Below are positions 7,679 to 8,360 of a stretch of 8,360 nt of DNA, one piece after another (within the stretch, counting starts at the first letter, position 1; each line of letters starts with the position of its first letter). Source of the DNA: Thiobacillaceae bacterium (lineage in GTDB: Bacteria > Pseudomonadota > Gammaproteobacteria > Burkholderiales > Thiobacillaceae). The position numbers and the translations under genes are program-made. Below the pieces are notes generated by a model. It saw nothing but the letters and a program-made list of their open reading frames with translations. It was not told where the DNA came from and ran no database searches. The stretch spans positions 1 through 8,360 of the forward strand of contig JAHENE010000084.1 in assembly GCA_024643305.1 (NCBI GenBank). Direction: 5' to 3'.

Positions 7679-7696
7679 GCGGCCTGCTGGTATCAG

Positions 7697-7737
7697 TGGC
7701 GCAGAAGTGGGGCTGACCTCATTCCTGCGCCATTTTT
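7697..7737 (+). terminator. Rho-independent terminator after the mddA-like gene
   Basis: The outer stem TGGCGCAG (7697-7704) pairs with CTGCGCCA (7725-7732). After a 2x2 internal loop, the inner stem GTGGGG (7707-7712) pairs with CCTCAT (7717-7722), including two G-T pairs, around the tetraloop CTGA. TTTTT follows at 7733-7737. It begins 19 bases after the mddA-like stop codon and separates that gene from the DUF302 gene. Confidence 0.92.
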
Positions 7738-7913
7738 GCGTATTCATGGAACAATACTGCCCAAGGCCAAACAATAAGCAGCAAGTAATTAAAGAGGGGC
7801 GCTTCAGCTTTCCAAACGGATGCAGAGAAGTCAAAGATGCCCGCCTCGAATAATTCTGTTTCCAATAAAAAACCCAGGGAAACCCGGTATCCACCCATCT
7901 AAAGGAAAAAATC

Positions 7914-8360
7914 ATGTCGAAAACTCTGAGCAAATCCCTGGCCAGCCTGTGCCTGATCGGCGCCGCAGTATTCATGGCCGGACCGGCCGCAGCCGAGGCG
8001 CCCGAGGCAGGCAAGGGACGGGCCCTCTTCCTTGAGGACACCAGCCCGGCGGATATGTTCAAGACCCTCGATACGTTCAGGTCCGAGGTCAAGGCAGCGG
8101 GCTGGAACATCGCGAATGAGCACAATATGGCTGGGCTGCTGTCCGCCAGGGGCTACACTCTGCACCCGGACTTCGTGCTCGAGATATGCAACCACAAGTT
8201 CGGCGCACAGTTGTTGGCCAAGGATGAGACCCGTTACCTTTCGTCGATGATGCCGTGCCGGGTTGCCATCTACCAGACCAGCGCCGGCAAGGTAGTGATT
8301 TCCCGCATAAACGCAGCCGGGTTTGCGTCGATGATGGATGGCGAAGCGCTCGATGTGATG
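7914..8360 (+). CDS. Exported DUF302 protein (3' end missing)
   Basis: 149 codons are visible before the right edge. Residues 1-27 form a Sec signal peptide (hydrophobic core at 9-23, cleavage after GPAAA). The mature part matches the DUF302 pattern: a long helix with the GWNIANEHNMAGLL region at 63-76, VLEICNHKFGAQLLAKD at 88-104, and the signature MPCRVAIYQTSAGKVVISRIN at 113-133. The two Cys at 92 and 115 are usual in this domain. The biochemical function of DUF302 is not established; exported versions are common in proteobacteria with sulfur or redox metabolism. The ATG at 7914 has AAAGGA nine bases upstream. It is downstream of the terminator at 7697-7737, so it needs its own promoter in 7738-7900; none could be identified with confidence there. 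The C-terminus is unknown. Confidence 0.85.
   Translation, partial: MSKTLSKSLASLCLIGAAVFMAGPAAAEAPEAGKGRALFLEDTSPADMFKTLDTFRSEVKAAGWNIANEHNMAGLLSARGYTLHPDFVLEICNHKFGAQLLAKDETRYLSSMMPCRVAIYQTSAGKVVISRINAAGFASMMDGEALDVM

Noticed and set aside
7514..8125. 203-residue minus-strand ORF
   Set aside because: It runs antisense across the mddA end, its terminator and the DUF302 start, and shows no motif.

Overview
The window looks like ordinary chromosomal DNA from a GC-leaning Gram-negative bacterium, most likely a beta- or gammaproteobacterium. The evidence is Sec signal peptides on three proteins, a small outer-membrane beta-barrel ending in Phe, a Tex protein of proteobacterial type and mostly G/C-ending codons. 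The genus cannot be told from this sequence. No tRNA, rRNA, CRISPR, insertion sequence or phage gene was seen.

Left half (1-5509), all on the minus strand. From upstream to downstream these are a secreted beta-barrel protein (4835-5509), closed by a strong bidirectional terminator (4789-4816); tex, an S1-domain RNA-binding protein (2272-4626), with its own extended -10-like site and a leader hairpin; a TIGR03862/HI0933-type flavoprotein (862-2175); and a second, unrelated COG2509-type flavoprotein that starts inside the end of the previous gene and runs off the left edge (1-878). tex and the two flavoproteins could form one transcription unit: the flavoprotein genes overlap by 17 bases, and only a hairpin without a T-tract separates them from tex.

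Middle (5510-5830). This is an AT-rich divergent control region between the barrel gene and the rightward genes. It carries two short, phased direct repeats of unknown function.

Right half (5831-8360), all on the plus strand. It holds a secreted metallo-beta-lactamase-fold hydrolase, an integral-membrane methyltransferase closely resembling MddA (methanethiol S-methyltransferase, which makes dimethyl sulfide), a strong terminator (7697-7737), and the start of a secreted DUF302 protein cut by the right edge. The methyltransferase suggests volatile sulfur or thiol metabolism. Whether the exported MBL-fold enzyme and the DUF302 protein work with it is inference from neighbourhood only. This block is the best candidate in the window for an undescribed functional association, but nothing here is clearly a new system.
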